Below, piece by piece: positions 1 through 9,200 of a stretch of 44,975 nucleotides of DNA; within the stretch, counting starts at the first letter, position 1; every line of letters starts with the position of its first letter. This DNA comes from Frankia tisae (GTDB lineage Bacteria > Actinomycetota > Actinomycetes > Frankiales > Frankiaceae): assembly GCF_025403405.1 (NCBI RefSeq), contig NZ_JANEZT010000004.1, positions 1-44,975 of the forward strand, given 5' to 3'. The position numbers and the translations under genes are program-made. The notes under the pieces were generated by a model. The model searched no databases, was not told the origin of the DNA, and saw only the letters and a list, made by a program, of their open reading frames with translations.

Positions 1-2
1 GG

Positions 3-3000
3 CTCGACGTCAACCGCCCGCCACGGCTACGCCCACCCCAGCGGGCGTCCACCTTCGCACTGCCCGCGGCGCCGGAAGAGCCCCGCCGAGCGCCTGTCCC
101 CGTGCTGGCCACGTTCCTTCCCCTGCTCGCCGCTGTGGCGATGGCCGCGGTGCTGCACACGCTCTATGTCCTGCTGTTCGCCGTCCTCGGACCGTTGAAC
201 CTGATCCTGTCCGTGGTGAGCGGGCGCCGGCGGGACCGCCGCGAGTTCCGCGAGGCCACCGCGCGCCATCGCCGACTGCGCGACGAGGTGGAACACGCGG
301 CGCAGGCGGCGCTCGAAGTGGAGTGCGCCGAGCGCCACGCCGAGCAGCCCGACCCGGCGAGCCTGTTCGCCACGGCCTGGCAACGAGATTCCGGGCTGTG
401 GGTGCGACGCCGGGGCGACGCCGACTACCTGCGGCTTCGCCTTGGCATCGCGCACCAGCCAAGCACCGTCCGGATCACCGACACCCCCGATCACCCGGCC
501 GACCCGATGCGCGCCGATCTGCCCGCCGTGGTCTCCCTGAGCGAGAACGGCGTCGTCGGGGTCGCGGCGCCGGGCGCCCGGTCCCAGGAACTCGGCTGTT
601 GGCTCGTCGCGCAGGCCGCCGTTCTGCACAGCCCCGAGGAACTGACGATCCGCGTGATGACGGCCGAGGCCGACCGTGCCGCCGGGTGGCGCTGGATTCG
701 CTGGCTGCCGCACTGTCGTCCCGCCGCCGAGGACGCAGCGGTGCGGTTCGCGACGAACGAGGCAGACCGGGTCGCGTGCGTCGCCGAACTCCGCTCGCTG
801 ATGCAACGCCGCGCGGGTTTGCCGCCCGACCGCCGCCCCGCCGGCCCCGACGTCCTGCTCGTGCTGGACGGCGCACGCTCGCTGCGGTCGGTCACCGGAA
901 TGATCCAGGTGCTACGCGCCGGCCCGCCGGTGGGCATTCACGTGCTCTGTCTGGAGGCCGACGCCCATGATCTTCCGGTCGAGTGCCGGGCTGTGGTGGA
1001 ACCCGACGGCGGGCATCTCACGGTGCGCCAGGACCGGGCAGGGATGATCAGGAATGTTCATGCCGACCTCATCGGTCCGGCCGGGGACGGCGGTCACGCA
1101 CCGCCCGGGGCGGCCCGTTGGCACGAGTCGGTGGCTCGGGCACTCGCGCCGCTTCGCGTCGCGGCCGACGACGACGCCGCGCTCCCCATGGCCGTGCGGC
1201 TGTCGGACATCATCGGCGGGGGCCGACCGGCCGCGTCGACGATCCTGCGGAGATGGTCGTCCGCACCGGCCACCGGGGCCCCGCCGGGAAGCCGCCCCGT
1301 TCCGGTCGGAGTCGCCGGCGGCGGGACGTTCACTCTCGACCTCTCCCGCGACGGCCCACACGGACTGATCGCAGGTACGACCGGATCGGGCAAATCGGAA
1401 CTACTTCAGACGATCATCGCCGCGCATGCCGTGACCTACCGGCCCGACGAGCTGGTGTTCGTGCTCGTCGACTACAAGGGTGGTAGCGCGTTCGCCGAAT
1501 GCGCCGCGCTGCCGCACACCGTGGGTCTCGTCACGGATCTCGACCCGCATCTGGTCCGCAGAGCCCTGACCTCGCTGTCCGCCGAGCTACACCGCCGCGA
1601 GGCGCTCCTCGCCCGGTTCGGCGCCAAGGATCTCGACGCTCTACGCCGCGCGGCGCCGGGTGCCGGTCCCGGCGAGCTGGCGATCCCGCCGCGGTTGGTT
1701 CTCGTCGTCGACGAGTTCGCCACCCTGGCCCGGGAGCTGCCCGACTTCGTCACCGGGCTGGTCAGCCTCGCCCAGCGCGGGCGCTCCCTCGGCATCCACC
1801 TGCTCCTGGCCACCCAGCGTCCAAGCGGCGTCGTCTCCCCGGAGATCCGGGCGAACACGAATCTGCGCATCGCCCTGCGGGTGACCGACGGGGCCGAAAG
1901 CGAGGACGTCGTCGGCTGTTCGGACGCCGCCGCGATCGTGCCCACGACCCCCGGCAGGGCAGTCGTACGCACCGGGCCCGACCGGCTCACCACCGTGCAG
2001 ACCGCCTGGGTGGGCAGTCCGGTTCGGCCGGAAGGCGACGAGACCACCGGCGCGGCCACTGCGCGCGTGACCCTGTTGGCGTGGCCCAAGCCCGGTGCAC
2101 CGGGGCCGGGGCCGGGGCAGCGGCCTAGCGTCGCGTCTCGGGACTGCGCGGCCAGCGATACCGAGCTGACCGTTCTGGTGCGGGCGGTCCGCGAAGCCGC
2201 GACCGTCCTGAGGCTTCCTACCCTTCCCAGTCCCTGGCTTCCGCCGCTACCGGAGCGGATTCCTCTCTCCTCGCTGCCGGCAGCCGCCGGTTCCGACGAG
2301 CGGCATGCACGCCACGCGGGTCCGCCCGGGCGGCGCCGTTCCGGACCCGGCCGCACCCGCGCGGTGCTCGCCCCGGTCGCCATCGGCCTGTCCGACCGTT
2401 GTGATCGCCAGTTGCAACAGTCCCTCACGTTGGACCTGGAGGGCGGCGGCCATCTGATGGTCGTCGGCGCGCCACGGTCCGGTCGTTCCACGGCCCTGCG
2501 GACCGCGGCGGGGGCGATCGCCGGCGCGCTGTCCCCCCGAGACGTCCACCTCTACGGGCTGGACTACGGCGGCGGCGCACTGGCCGCCCTGACCAGCCTG
2601 CCGCACACCGGCGCGCTCGTCGGCCGGGACGATCCCGAGCGGGTCGGGCGGATGCTCGCCCGCCTGACCGTCGCCGTCGAGCAGCGGCATCGGCGCCTCA
2701 CCGCGGACGGGGTGGCGGATCTGCGGGAGGCGCGCGCCGTCACCAGAGGCGACCCCGCTGTCCGCCCGCCTTACCTGGTGCTCCTCCTCGACGGCTTCGA
2801 GGGTCTGCTCGCCGCGTCCGAGGACTCCGACAGTGGGGAACTCGTCGACAGCCTCCTTCGGCTGTTACGAGAGGGTCCGGCGGCTGGGCTGAGGGTGATC
2901 CTGTCCACGGATCGGCGCGGGCTGACCGGCCGGTTGGCCTCCCTCATCGACGAGCGGCTGATCCTGAGGATGGCCGATTCCGGCGACTACGCCCTGGCCG

Positions 3001-4061
3001 GCATCTCGGCCGCGAACATGCCCGAGCGGCTGCCCCCCGGGCGGGGGGTCGTGATCGGAGGTCGCTTCCCGACCCCCGTCGAAGTCCAGGTCGCCCTGCT
3101 CGATGCGGAACCGACCGGCCGCGCTCAGGTGGCGGCGTTACGAACCGTGGGCGCACAGGTCCAGGCCGCTGCCGCGGTGGGATCGGTCGGGGCCGATGAC
3201 CGCCCCTTCCGCGTCGAGGCGCTGCCGGACTGCGTCACCCCCGCCCGGATGGCCGCCGCCGTGCAGGTCCGCCAGGCCGCCTCGTCCCGTCTCCCACCCA
3301 TACCCCGGCTACGAGCCGTCCTCGGACTCGGCGGAGACGAACTGGACGTGGTCGACATCGACCTCGGTGCGGAGCCCGGCTTCGTCGTGGGCGGGCCGCC
3401 GCGCTCGGGGCGCAGCTCGACGCTGCTCACCATCGCACTGTCGCTGCTGGCCGGCGGTGCCGATGTCGTCGCGGTGACACCGCGCCCCTCGCCCCTGCGC
3501 GCGCTCGCGGGCCATCCGCGCGTGCTGGCCGTGGTGGACGCCGGTCTTGACCACGTCGCCGGGTCCGGCGACATGGTCGGGTCCGGCGACATGGTCGGCG
3601 CGGCCCTGCCGTTCCCGCCCCGTGGAACGGCCCGTCCCACCGCCGAAGCGGTCCCACCCTGGGTCGTCATCCCGGGGGAACGCCCGCCGGTCGTCCTCGT
3701 CGACGACGCCGAGCTGATCGGCGAGCCGGCGGCCACCGAGCTGGCGAGCTTCTGGCAGCAGGCCCGCGACGCCGGGGGCGCCCTCGTCCTCGCAGGTTCG
3801 ACGGAGGAGCTGGTGCTTCAGTACCGCGGCTTCGTCGTCGACGTCCGCCGTGCGGGACACGGCCTGCTGCTCGCCCCGAGACGGCCCGTCGACGGAGAGC
3901 TTCTCGGTCTCCGGCTCCCTCGGGCCGACCCCGGACCCGTCCCAGCGGGCCGAGGCCTGCTCATCCAGCGTGGAGTCCTGCTCCCCGTCCAGGTCACCTG
4001 CCCGCCGGCCGCCCTCCCCGGCCCGCTCCGTCCCCGATCCACCACGAAGGGAATCGCATGA
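3..4061 (+). CDS. eccC: EccC-type FtsK/SpoIIIE ATPase of a type VII (ESX) secretion system, 5' end cut by the window
   Basis: Motor ATPase that recognises WXG100 substrates and drives their export across the cytoplasmic membrane. The frame is open to the first base, and the Pro/Arg-rich residues before the GTG at 102 resemble the usual EccC N-terminus, so the true start lies upstream; 1,352 residues are visible. A hydrophobic pair of segments is encoded at about 102-220. Three FtsK-like domains follow: the first has a canonical Walker A (GTTGSGKS, about 1374) and a Walker B (LVLVVDEF, about 1695). The second (GAPRSGRS, about 2467) and third (GPPRSGRS, about 3391) have Arg where the Walker Lys should be, so probably only domain 1 hydrolyses ATP well; degenerate downstream domains are known in EccC. 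An exact 18-bp tandem duplication at 3561-3596 duplicates a GSGDMV unit in domain 3. The stop overlaps the first WXG100 start. Other ecc genes are not in view. Confidence 0.93.
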   Translation, partial: LDVNRPPRLRPPQRASTFALPAAPEEPRRAPVPVLATFLPLLAAVAMAAVLHTLYVLLFAVLGPLNLILSVVSGRRRDRREFREATARHRRLRDEVEHAAQAALEVECAERHAEQPDPASLFATAWQRDSGLWVRRRGDADYLRLRLGIAHQPSTVRITDTPDHPADPMRADLPAVVSLSENGVVGVAAPGARSQELGCWLVAQAAVLHSPEELTIRVMTAEADRAAGWRWIRWLPHCRPAAEDAAVRFATNEADRVACVAELRSLMQRRAGLPPDRRPAGPDVLLVLDGARSLRSVTGMIQVLRAGPPVGIHVLCLEADAHDLPVECRAVVEPDGGHLTVRQDRAGMIRNVHADLIGPAGDGGHAPPGAARWHESVARALAPLRVAADDDAALPMAVRLSDIIGGGRPAASTILRRWSSAPATGAPPGSRPVPVGVAGGGTFTLDLSRDGPHGLIAGTTGSGKSELLQTIIAAHAVTYRPDELVFVLVDYKGGSAFAECAALPHTVGLVTDLDPHLVRRALTSLSAELHRREALLARFGAKDLDALRRAAPGAGPGELAIPPRLVLVVDEFATLARELPDFVTGLVSLAQRGRSLGIHLLLATQRPSGVVSPEIRANTNLRIALRVTDGAESEDVVGCSDAAAIVPTTPGRAVVRTGPDRLTTVQTAWVGSPVRPEGDETTGAATARVTLLAWPKPGAPGPGPGQRPSVASRDCAASDTELTVLVRAVREAATVLRLPTLPSPWLPPLPERIPLSSLPAAAGSDERHARHAGPPGRRRSGPGRTRAVLAPVAIGLSDRCDRQLQQSLTLDLEGGGHLMVVGAPRSGRSTALRTAAGAIAGALSPRDVHLYGLDYGGGALAALTSLPHTGALVGRDDPERVGRMLARLTVAVEQRHRRLTADGVADLREARAVTRGDPAVRPPYLVLLLDGFEGLLAASEDSDSGELVDSLLRLLREGPAAGLRVILSTDRRGLTGRLASLIDERLILRMADSGDYALAGISAANMPERLPPGRGVVIGGRFPTPVEVQVALLDAEPTGRAQVAALRTVGAQVQAAAAVGSVGADDRPFRVEALPDCVTPARMAAAVQVRQAASSRLPPIPRLRAVLGLGGDELDVVDIDLGAEPGFVVGGPPRSGRSSTLLTIALSLLAGGADVVAVTPRPSPLRALAGHPRVLAVVDAGLDHVAGSGDMVGSGDMVGAALPFPPRGTARPTAEAVPPWVVIPGERPPVVLVDDAELIGEPAATELASFWQQARDAGGALVLAGSTEELVLQYRGFVVDVRRAGHGLLLAPRRPVDGELLGLRLPRADPGPVPAGRGLLIQRGVLLPVQVTCPPAALPGPLRPRSTTKGIA

Positions 4062-4327
4062 GAACTGTCACGACCCCGGCGGCGATGCAGGCCGCCGCCC
4101 GAATGAGCCAGTTGCTGCCCAGTCTGCAGACGACGGCCGGGAACCTCATCGACCACGGCAACACCCTCGCCGACCCGCACAACTGGGAGGGCCCGAAGGC
4201 GCAGGTCTTCCGCGGGCAGGTCTGGCCGGAGGTGCAGCATGCGCTCACGAACCTGCACGCCGATCTCACCGAACTGGCCCAGGGCATCACCGAGATCAAC
4301 AGGCGGACCGCCGCAGCAGGAAGCTGA
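4058..4327 (+). CDS. WXG100-family protein (ESAT-6/CFP-10 type), first of a pair
   Basis: An 89-residue protein of the size and shape of the small helical-hairpin substrates of type VII secretion. The WXG turn is present as W-E-G (in NWEGPKAQVF), followed by a second amphipathic helix. Its ATG overlaps the eccC stop (ATGA), so the two are translationally coupled and almost certainly in one operon. It probably forms a heterodimer with the next gene product and is secreted by EccC; the pairing is inferred from gene order. No C-terminal YxxxD/E export signal is obvious, so that signal may be in the partner or may differ. Confidence 0.85.
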   Translation: MRTVTTPAAMQAAARMSQLLPSLQTTAGNLIDHGNTLADPHNWEGPKAQVFRGQVWPEVQHALTNLHADLTELAQGITEINRRTAAAGS

Positions 4328-4399
4328 TCGTCGTCGCTTCACCCACGTCGCCCTCGACCGCCTGTTCCCATGCCGGCCGAAATCATCCTGGAGGACACC

Positions 4400-4687
4400 G
4401 TGACCTCACCGTCCGACATCACCGTTCGCAGCACCCCGCAGGCCATAGCCGCGGTCTCGGACCTCGCCTCGATCGTCAACGGTCCGCTGCTCTCCCGCTT
4501 CGACGAGCTGCGGTCCACCGCGAGAACCCTCACCGACCCGGAGAACTGGGATGGGCGCGGCGCGACCGAGTTCCGCACCACCGTCTGGCCCGGCTACGAG
4601 CGCACCCTCACCGAGCTGCATGCCCAGCTCGACCAGCTACGCATCCGGCTCGCCGACATCCAGAGCGAGATCCAAAGCGCCGGTTGA
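4400..4687 (+). CDS. WXG100-family protein, second of the pair
   Basis: A 95-residue protein with the WXG turn as W-D-G (NWDGRGATEF), flanked by two predicted helices. I chose the GTG at 4400 because it has a clean GGAGG at 4390-4394 with five bases of spacing. The in-frame ATG at 4370 would add ten residues and has no comparable ribosome site. It lies 72 bp after the first WXG100 gene in the same direction. Probable secretion partner of that protein; function otherwise inferred only from family and position. Confidence 0.82.
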   Translation: MTSPSDITVRSTPQAIAAVSDLASIVNGPLLSRFDELRSTARTLTDPENWDGRGATEFRTTVWPGYERTLTELHAQLDQLRIRLADIQSEIQSAG

Positions 4688-4708
4688 CCGGTGCTGTGCC
4701 CTGCTGTG

Positions 4709-5335
4709 TCAGTGACGAGACCCAGCCGCACCCCTCAGCAGACCGACCGCCGCCTCGGCGCCAAGCAGGAGGCAGGCCCGGGCGGTCCGGACGACGGCCT
4801 CGGCAATCTCCATCTGCAGCAGCGACCGGCCAGAGCCGAGATCGAACAGATCGGCAGTCGGATGCCGCTCCGCGAAACGGGCGGCGGCCGCCGACCAGGC
4901 ATCCGCAGGAAGCGGGGCGACCCATCCACCGAACGCGACCGAGACCCACTGCCCAGAGCGGGGTGCCGACCCGCACAGGTTCAGCCGGGTCGCGACATCC
5001 TGGTCGCCGAGGCCAGCGGCAAACGGTGTCGGGGCGAGCAGCAGCAGCCGAGAAACAGCCGAACCGCTTGCCGTCGCCTCGGTCGACGGCTCCTCCGCGG
5101 GTGACATCGATCCATAGACCGGGTGCGCCGAGGACACCACGGGCGGCGGCCAGGGCACCGCGACGGGGCCGGTCTGCGCGTTCGATGGCACATCCGCGGT
5201 CACCGCCGTCGCGAAACGCAGGCCGTGTGCGACCGGACCACCCCACAGCGCGAGGCTCCCGTACGGGGCGGCCCTGATCAGGGAACGCCCCGCCGTGACC
5301 GGTGCGCTGTCGACGCGTCGCCGCTGGTCCGTCAT
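4709..5335 (-). CDS. Unknown protein beside the type VII genes, downstream of an iron box
   Basis: A 208-residue reading frame that I do not recognise. The start at 5335 is preceded at good spacing by GGAGG; the ATG at 5350 lacks such a site. The protein has no clear signal peptide or transmembrane helix. A Pro/Ser-rich stretch lies in the middle, and the C-terminal third looks like a compact helical segment ending in an Ala/Leu-rich helix. It runs convergent to the WXG100 genes. The 19-bp DtxR/IdeR-like box at 5368-5386 ends 33 bp from its start codon, so iron-dependent repression is plausible. It could be a secretion accessory protein or an iron-related protein; the sequence does not decide. 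Confidence 0.5.
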   Translation of the reverse strand: MTDQRRRVDSAPVTAGRSLIRAAPYGSLALWGGPVAHGLRFATAVTADVPSNAQTGPVAVPWPPPVVSSAHPVYGSMSPAEEPSTEATASGSAVSRLLLLAPTPFAAGLGDQDVATRLNLCGSAPRSGQWVSVAFGGWVAPLPADAWSAAAARFAERHPTADLFDLGSGRSLLQMEIAEAVVRTARACLLLGAEAAVGLLRGAAGSRH

Positions 5336-5367
5336 CCCATGCCTCCACATCGAACCGCGAGCAATAC

Positions 5368-5386
5368 TTAGGTTCGCCTAACTTAA
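5368..5386. promoter_or_regulatory. DtxR/IdeR-type iron box
   Basis: TTAGGTTCGCCTAACTTAA matches the 19-bp DtxR/IdeR consensus TTAGGTTAGSCTAACCTAA at 17 positions and keeps both inverted arms. It lies between the divergent genes starting at 5335 (minus) and 5401 (plus), where a bound repressor could block either promoter. Confidence 0.72.
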
Positions 5387-5400
5387 TAGAGGAGGCGATG

Positions 5401-5769
5401 ATGCGCCACAGCCTGGTGGCCACGCCGAGACGCCACCAGGCCGAGTCCCGCACGGACGGGGCGGTCCGGTCCCGCGAACCGGCGACCCAGGAGGAACCGA
5501 AACTGGTCGCGTCCCCACCGACCTGTCCCGTCGACGCCCGTCAGACAGGCGCCCGAAAGCCGGGGCCGTCAGGAACGAAGCGGAACGTCGCGGTCACCGC
5601 GCCGAACACGCTGTGCAGCGCGTTGATCACCATGACGTTCGGGCTCCGGCGCTCGACCTGGGCCACGCGTGGCGCGCCCAGCGTCGACGGCTGGGGCTCT
5701 CCTGTACTCGGCGCGCGCCGACCAACACCACGGGCTCACGAAGCACGAGATTACTCAGTGCAAGGTTGA
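5401..5769 (+). CDS. Possible short protein just downstream of the iron box
   Basis: The ATG at 5401 has a strong GAGGAGG site (5389-5395), and the iron box ends 15 bp upstream, so a regulated transcript starting here is believable. The predicted 122-residue product is Arg/Pro/Thr-rich with no domain I recognise. Third-position GC stays high to about 5700 and then falls. The opposite strand at 5541-5735 encodes a more protein-like C-terminus in the register that shares third positions, so the high GC3 may belong to that strand instead. The genuine product may be shorter, or this may be the 5' end of a broken gene. Confidence 0.3.
   Translation: MRHSLVATPRRHQAESRTDGAVRSREPATQEEPKLVASPPTCPVDARQTGARKPGPSGTKRNVAVTAPNTLCSALITMTFGLRRSTWATRGAPSVDGWGSPVLGARRPTPRAHEARDYSVQG
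5541..5735 (-). pseudogene. Possible C-terminal remnant of an unrecognised gene
   Basis: On the minus strand this open stretch ends at a TGA (5541-5543) and encodes a plausible mixed hydrophobic C-terminus (NVMVINALHSVFGAV, then TFRFVPDGPGF). No start codon with a ribosome site is visible, and the frame closes upstream at 5736, so it looks like the tail of a truncated gene. The family is not recognised, and it conflicts with the forward frame starting at 5401. Confidence 0.25.
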
Positions 5770-6220
5770 ATCCGGACAATTAGCCTTGGATCGGGTACCG
5801 AATGCTCATCGTGCGTGAGAGATCCCGTATCCGTCATCCCCGCGTTCCCGCTCCGCGACCGCACTGGTACGGTTACACCTGGTTCGTCCCGCTGTCGCCG
5901 TCTCGGCGCAGCAGCGTGAGGAGGCCGGATGCCCACTGCGCGCTGCCCGCAAAGGGAGCTCCGGACGACGCCGACTGGCGGTTCCGGCCTCGCCGCATCC
6001 CCCACCGACTGCTTCCGAGCATGTCCGCGTTCAGCGATCCGGGCGTCCGGCTCCGGGATCGGGTTAATCGTCACAAGAAGGCCAGAGAACTCTTACTTCG
6101 CCCCGGATTCCCGCGGCAGTGGACCTAGCATGAGCGCCACGCGACGTGCCCTGCGGACCGACGCCGCCCCTCGCCCGGCACGCACGTCCGCCCGACCCTG
6201 CGCCTGATCGGGGACGAACC
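5770..6220. other. Intergenic stretch without a supported gene
   Basis: About 450 bp upstream of the LysM/BTAD gene. Both strands have open frames, but their Arg/Pro-rich translations have no ribosome sites and no recognisable domain. The promoter of the downstream gene should lie here; I cannot point to a convincing -35/-10 pair. Confidence 0.4.
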
Positions 6221-9200
6221 ATGTCGACCACGCCGTTCCCCTCGGCACCGTCGCCCTCGCATCCGCCCGCCCCGGCGGGAACCCCGGCCGCACCGGAACC
6301 CCCGCTGCAGCCAGGCCCACCGCAGCCAGCTGCGAAGTGGCGGCGCGGCCCGGCCGCAGGAGCGGTGGGCGGCGGTCGGGCCGCCGGCCCCGCAGCCGTG
6401 CCGACCCGGCAGGCGGTGCCGCCGGTTCCGGCCGAGCAGCGCGCGCGGGAGCGGCTGCAGGCAGCCGGGGCGATCGCGGCGATCGCCGTGGCCGTTCTCG
6501 GCATCCCCGCGATCCTCGCGCTGGTGCTCGGCCCGCCGATCCAAGGCGGCAGTGGGGCGGGCGGAGTCGCCCGGGCGATTCTGGCCCTGCTGTTCTGGGC
6601 GGCGTGGGCGCACTTCATCGCCTGTCTCGCTGCGGAGTGGCGCGCGGAGGTTCGCGGCAGCGGCCTCGCCCCGCGAATCCCCTTCGGCGGCGCCCCCCAG
6701 ACGTTTGCCCGCCGTCTCGTCGTCACCACACTGTTGCTCTCGGGCACCACAGCTCTCGTGGTTCCGGTGACCTACGGGCAGGAGACGGCCCGCGGTACGC
6801 GGCCCGGGGCGGCCGGGGCGCTGCGGGCCATGCCGGCGGCGGCTCCGCGCCCGGAACTGACGCCACCTCGGGTAGCGGATGGCGACGACCCTCCGCGTGC
6901 GGCCACGAACCGCGGGACTGGCCTCGGCACCAGGGTCACACCCGACGACACGGACCTACCGGTCCCGGCCCCCCGTGGGTGGGCCGCCCTACCCGTCTCG
7001 TCCACCGGCCGACCCGCCAGGCCCGCCGATCGAGCCACGTCGCGCGGCGGCGGTCGCTCGGCGCCTGAGGTGCCTGCGGGCGACGGCGGGTATGAGGACG
7101 CTCCCTATCGCGGTGATCGGCGCGACGGCTTCGACGACCCGGATGACCTGGATGACCTGGATGGCTTCGACGGCTCAGGCGACTTCGACGGCTCAGGCGA
7201 CTTCGACGACTCGAACGGCTTCGACGGCTCGAATGACTTCGACGACTCGGACGGGGCGTGGACAGCGGGATTCGCCGCGCCGGTCCCCCCTGCGCGGAAG
7301 CCCGTCTTCGGCCAGGACGAGCTGTTGCCGCCCTGGCACGCGGACCGCCCGGAGCTGATCAGCCCGGCTGCGGACCGGCACGGCCGCCTCGTCCCCAGCG
7401 AGCGAGTAGTGAAACTGTACGAGGTACGCCCGGCGGAGGGACGCCATCACGACACCCTCTGGGGCATCGCCGAACGCTTTCTCGGTGACGGGTTGCGGTA
7501 CCGGGAGATCTTCGATCTGAACGAGGGCCGCACCCAGCCGGATGGCCGGGTGTTGTCAAAGCCATCCCTCATCCACGCCGGGTGGATCCTGCTCCTGCCC
7601 GCCGACGCCCAGGGCGACGGCCTGCGCGTGCTGCAGATGCCCGAGGGCACCGCCGGCCCCCCGCAACCCTCGGTTGACTCCGACGGCGATGATGATCTGG
7701 GCGATTTTTTCGATCACGACGACTTCGGCGATGCCGCGGACGCCGATGCCGTCCTCGACGCCGGGTCCGGTGAAATCGAGAACCGGTACGAGGCAGCGCA
7801 CCTTCCGGCCGTGCCAGACGCGCCGGAACCGGCGGCGGGGCAGCTGGTGGCCGCCTCCCTCGCGCCGCCACCGGATTTCCTGGGAGTCGCGGCTGCCGGC
7901 CTGCTCGCGGCCGGAGTGATGGTGGCGCTGGCCGGGCGCCGCAGCGGTCCGGCGCAACCACCACAGGACGCTGCGGAACGAGCGCTGCTGCTCGCCGCGG
8001 ATACCGAGGCAGCCCGATTCATCGACCGGTCACTGCGAGTACTTTCTGCCTCACTCACCGGTCAGGGTCGGCTGCTTCCCGCGGTCTACGCCGCCATCCT
8101 CACCGAGGAGGCGCTGATCCTGCACATGGCGCCGGCACAGGACGAGCCGCCACCGCCGCCCTGGACGGTCGGGGAGGTTCCCGGATCCTGGTGGATCGAG
8201 CGCACGCCCGCGCTGCAGGCGGGGGCGGGCGGTGACGCCGCGATCCCGCCAAGCCCCGCGGTGCCCGCTCCGTTCCCGGCGCTGGTCAGCTTCGGACATG
8301 ACGACGCCGGCTCGCGCATTCTCGTCGACCTCGAGGGCGCCCCCGGTGTGATCGGCCTCCTCGGTGACCGCGCGATCGCGACGCAGATCGTGATCGCCGT
8401 CGCCCTCGAGCTAGCGACCAATGTCTGGTCGGACGACCTGCGAGTCTGTCTGATCGGCTTCGCCGACGACGACCTCGACGAGCTGCTGACGATCGCCCCG
8501 CAACGGCTGTGGACCGCGGTCAGCGTTGCGGAGGCCCTCGACGAGCTGTCCGGGCCCGACGACGAAGATGCGGACTTCGACGGCGGAACCGCTGACGACT
8601 TTCCACTCGAAGCGGGTCAGCGGATAGCCGGCAACCCTGGCGCGCTGGCCCCCGACCTGCTCGTCCTCGCGGCGCCGCCGCACGAGGCCGACATCGCTCG
8701 GCTGACGAGAATGGCGCGGGGACGCCGGCACGCCGTCGGCGTCCTCGCCGTCGGCGACTCCCCGGCCGCCCGGTGGCGGTTCACGGTCGGGCCGGACCGT
8801 CGGATGTCGCTGGGCGTGCTGGGCGTCGAGGTATGGGCCCAGTCCATCACGGGACCGGAGTACCAGGCGATCGCGGCCCTGTTCCGCGAGGCAGACGCCG
8901 CAGCCTATCCGGCTCCCGCCGGGCCGGCCGATGACAACACGCCGCCGCAACCGGGTCCGGCGTCTCCCCCACTCGTCGTCGCCCCGCTGTCGCCGCCGCC
9001 CCAGCCACCGCCGGCGGCGACGGGACCCGCGCGCGTCGGCGGGGCGTCGCAGGCGGCCCCCGGCGGGACGGTGCCCGCGACGGCGCACCCCGCAATGGAG
9101 CACCCCATGCCGGGCGACGAGATCACCCGACCGCCGGCCCGGCCCGACTCCGTTCCCGGCGTTCTGCCATGGACGCCGCAGCTCTCGGCGATCCCACCCG

